DNA of 6,060 nt from Bacteroidota bacterium (GTDB lineage: Bacteria; Bacteroidota; Bacteroidia; Bacteroidales; VadinHA17): positions 1-6,060 of the forward strand of contig JAEYZD010000057.1 in assembly GCA_023430725.1 (NCBI GenBank), in the 5' to 3' direction. Both the position numbers and the translations under genes were made by a program. Below the pieces are notes generated by a model. That model was not told the DNA's origin. It saw only the letters and a list, made by a program, of their open reading frames with translations, and searched no databases. Positions within the stretch are counted from its first letter, which is position 1, and the number at the start of each line of letters is the position of its first letter. Positions 5,225-6,060 of this stretch are shown piece by piece.

Positions 5225-6060
5225 GAGCGCCTGTGCTTCGTTCATCACCCGCGAGAAGTTTCCTCCCCAGATCTTGGCGATATCATTGCGCTTGTATCCG
5301 CGACGTATAAGTTCCTTAGTGATATTCTTCATCATTGAGACGTCAGGGCAGTCCTGGAGGCCGCCGCCACCGTCGAAGTCAGTACCTATGCCAACATAGT
5401 CGATCCCTATCACATCCACCACATGCTCTATGTGGTTGACAGCATCTTCCACAGTTGCCAGCCTGACATACTCTTTTCTCAGTGCTGAGAATTCTGCCCA
5501 GCGCTGTTCCTGCTGCTCGTCGGTGAGCTCACCCATGGACATCCATTTGTCGCGCAGTTCCTTCACCTTCTCATCATAGGCGGGATTGGGCTCAGGCTGC
5601 CTGAGGTAGTCGCTCAGGATGCAGATCTGTATCACCCCGCCGTTTTTCTTCAGAGCCTGCAGCATCTCGTCATCGAGATTGCGGGGGCTCTCGCAGAGGG
5701 CACGGCATGATGAATGTGATGCGATCACCGGCGCTTTTGATACTGCCAGGACATCGTAAAAGGACTCATCGGACATGTGAGATACATCAATAAGCATTCC
5801 TACACGGTTCATCTCCCTGACAACCTCTTCGCCAAAGGCGGAAAGGCCGTTATGCTCAGGGCCTGTCTTGTCAGTGGATGAATCACATATGTCATTGTTT
5901 GATGAATGGCAAAGGGTGATATAGCGGCTGCCAAGATCATAGTACTGCTTTATCCTTGAGAGGTCCTTGCCTACAGGATATCCGTTTTCTATGCCTATGA
6001 AGACGGATACCTTTCCTTCAGCCTTATTTCTCTGGGCATCGTCAGGGGTCAGTGCTATAC
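5222..6060 (-). CDS. Membrane (renal-type) dipeptidase, peptidase family M19, 5' end outside the window
   Basis: This zinc-dependent enzyme family hydrolyses dipeptides, including some with a D-residue; in Bacteroidetes members are often exported lipoproteins, but the N-terminus is not in view. The frame is open from the right edge to the TGA at 5224-5222, giving 278 visible residues of an expected 350-420. The Met codon at 5812 is internal, because conserved sequence continues upstream of it. Numbering from the first full codon (6058), metal-ligand candidates are Glu24 in FIGIENG, His94 in IDVSH and His115 in IASHSS; Asp227 in GTDFDG is the conserved active-site Asp. These match human Glu125, His198, His219 and Asp288. 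The first HxD motif lies beyond the window. Between His115 and Asp227 there are about 43 more residues than in the human enzyme, in a charged, probably helical insert. The gene is convergent with the VOC gene. Confidence 0.95.
   Translation of the reverse strand, partial: IALTPDDAQRNKAEGKVSVFIGIENGYPVGKDLSRIKQYYDLGSRYITLCHSSNNDICDSSTDKTGPEHNGLSAFGEEVVREMNRVGMLIDVSHMSDESFYDVLAVSKAPVIASHSSCRALCESPRNLDDEMLQALKKNGGVIQICILSDYLRQPEPNPAYDEKVKELRDKWMSMGELTDEQQEQRWAEFSALRKEYVRLATVEDAVNHIEHVVDVIGIDYVGIGTDFDGGGGLQDCPDVSMMKNITKELIRRGYKRNDIAKIWGGNFSRVMNEAQAL

Noticed and set aside
5222..5812. A 196-residue dipeptidase starting at the Met codon 5812.
   Set aside because: In-frame sequence upstream of it continues to the window edge and contains the conserved IENG and CHSSNND-type family segments, so that Met is internal.

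Overview
The window looks like a chromosomal segment of a Bacteroidetes bacterium, probably Bacteroidales or a relative. Three things point there: the gene order L25/Ctc - peptidyl-tRNA hydrolase - S4-domain protein; a near-perfect Bacteroidetes-type promoter (TTTG, 18 nt, TATATTTG) ahead of it; and mostly weak or absent Shine-Dalgarno sequences before the start codons. Base composition looks even across the window, and I see no insertion sequence, integrase, CRISPR array, tRNA or rRNA. This is mostly ordinary core genome. The less ordinary parts are in the non-coding gaps and in the lipid-type gene pair.

Region 1 (1-1736) is a ribosome-maintenance operon. Positions 1-142 hold a terminator-like hairpin for an unseen upstream gene, with the -33 element of the next promoter inside its loop. 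A leader of about 80 nt follows, containing a small hairpin and a possible 10-codon ORF. Then come a long-type ribosomal protein L25, peptidyl-tRNA hydrolase, and a small S4-domain (Hsp15-like) RNA-binding protein whose start overlaps the end of pth. All three act on the 50S subunit or on peptidyl-tRNA.

Region 2 (1737-5181) begins with a 187-nt gap that contains a foldable imperfect stem-loop. It is followed by three closely packed plus-strand genes: a membrane-anchored PlsC-type acyltransferase with an unusual H-x5-D motif, a classical short-chain dehydrogenase 2 nt later, and a two-domain VOC (glyoxalase/dioxygenase fold) protein 7 nt after that. The first two could act on consecutive lipid intermediates. 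An acyl-DHAP route is one hypothesis, but it is inference only.

Region 3 (5182-6060) begins with a short tandem repeat of the heptamer CTGGTGA, which fills the gap between two convergent genes. The second of these is a minus-strand M19 (renal/membrane) dipeptidase-family gene. Its stop codon lies in the last repeat unit, and its 5' end runs off the right edge of the window.
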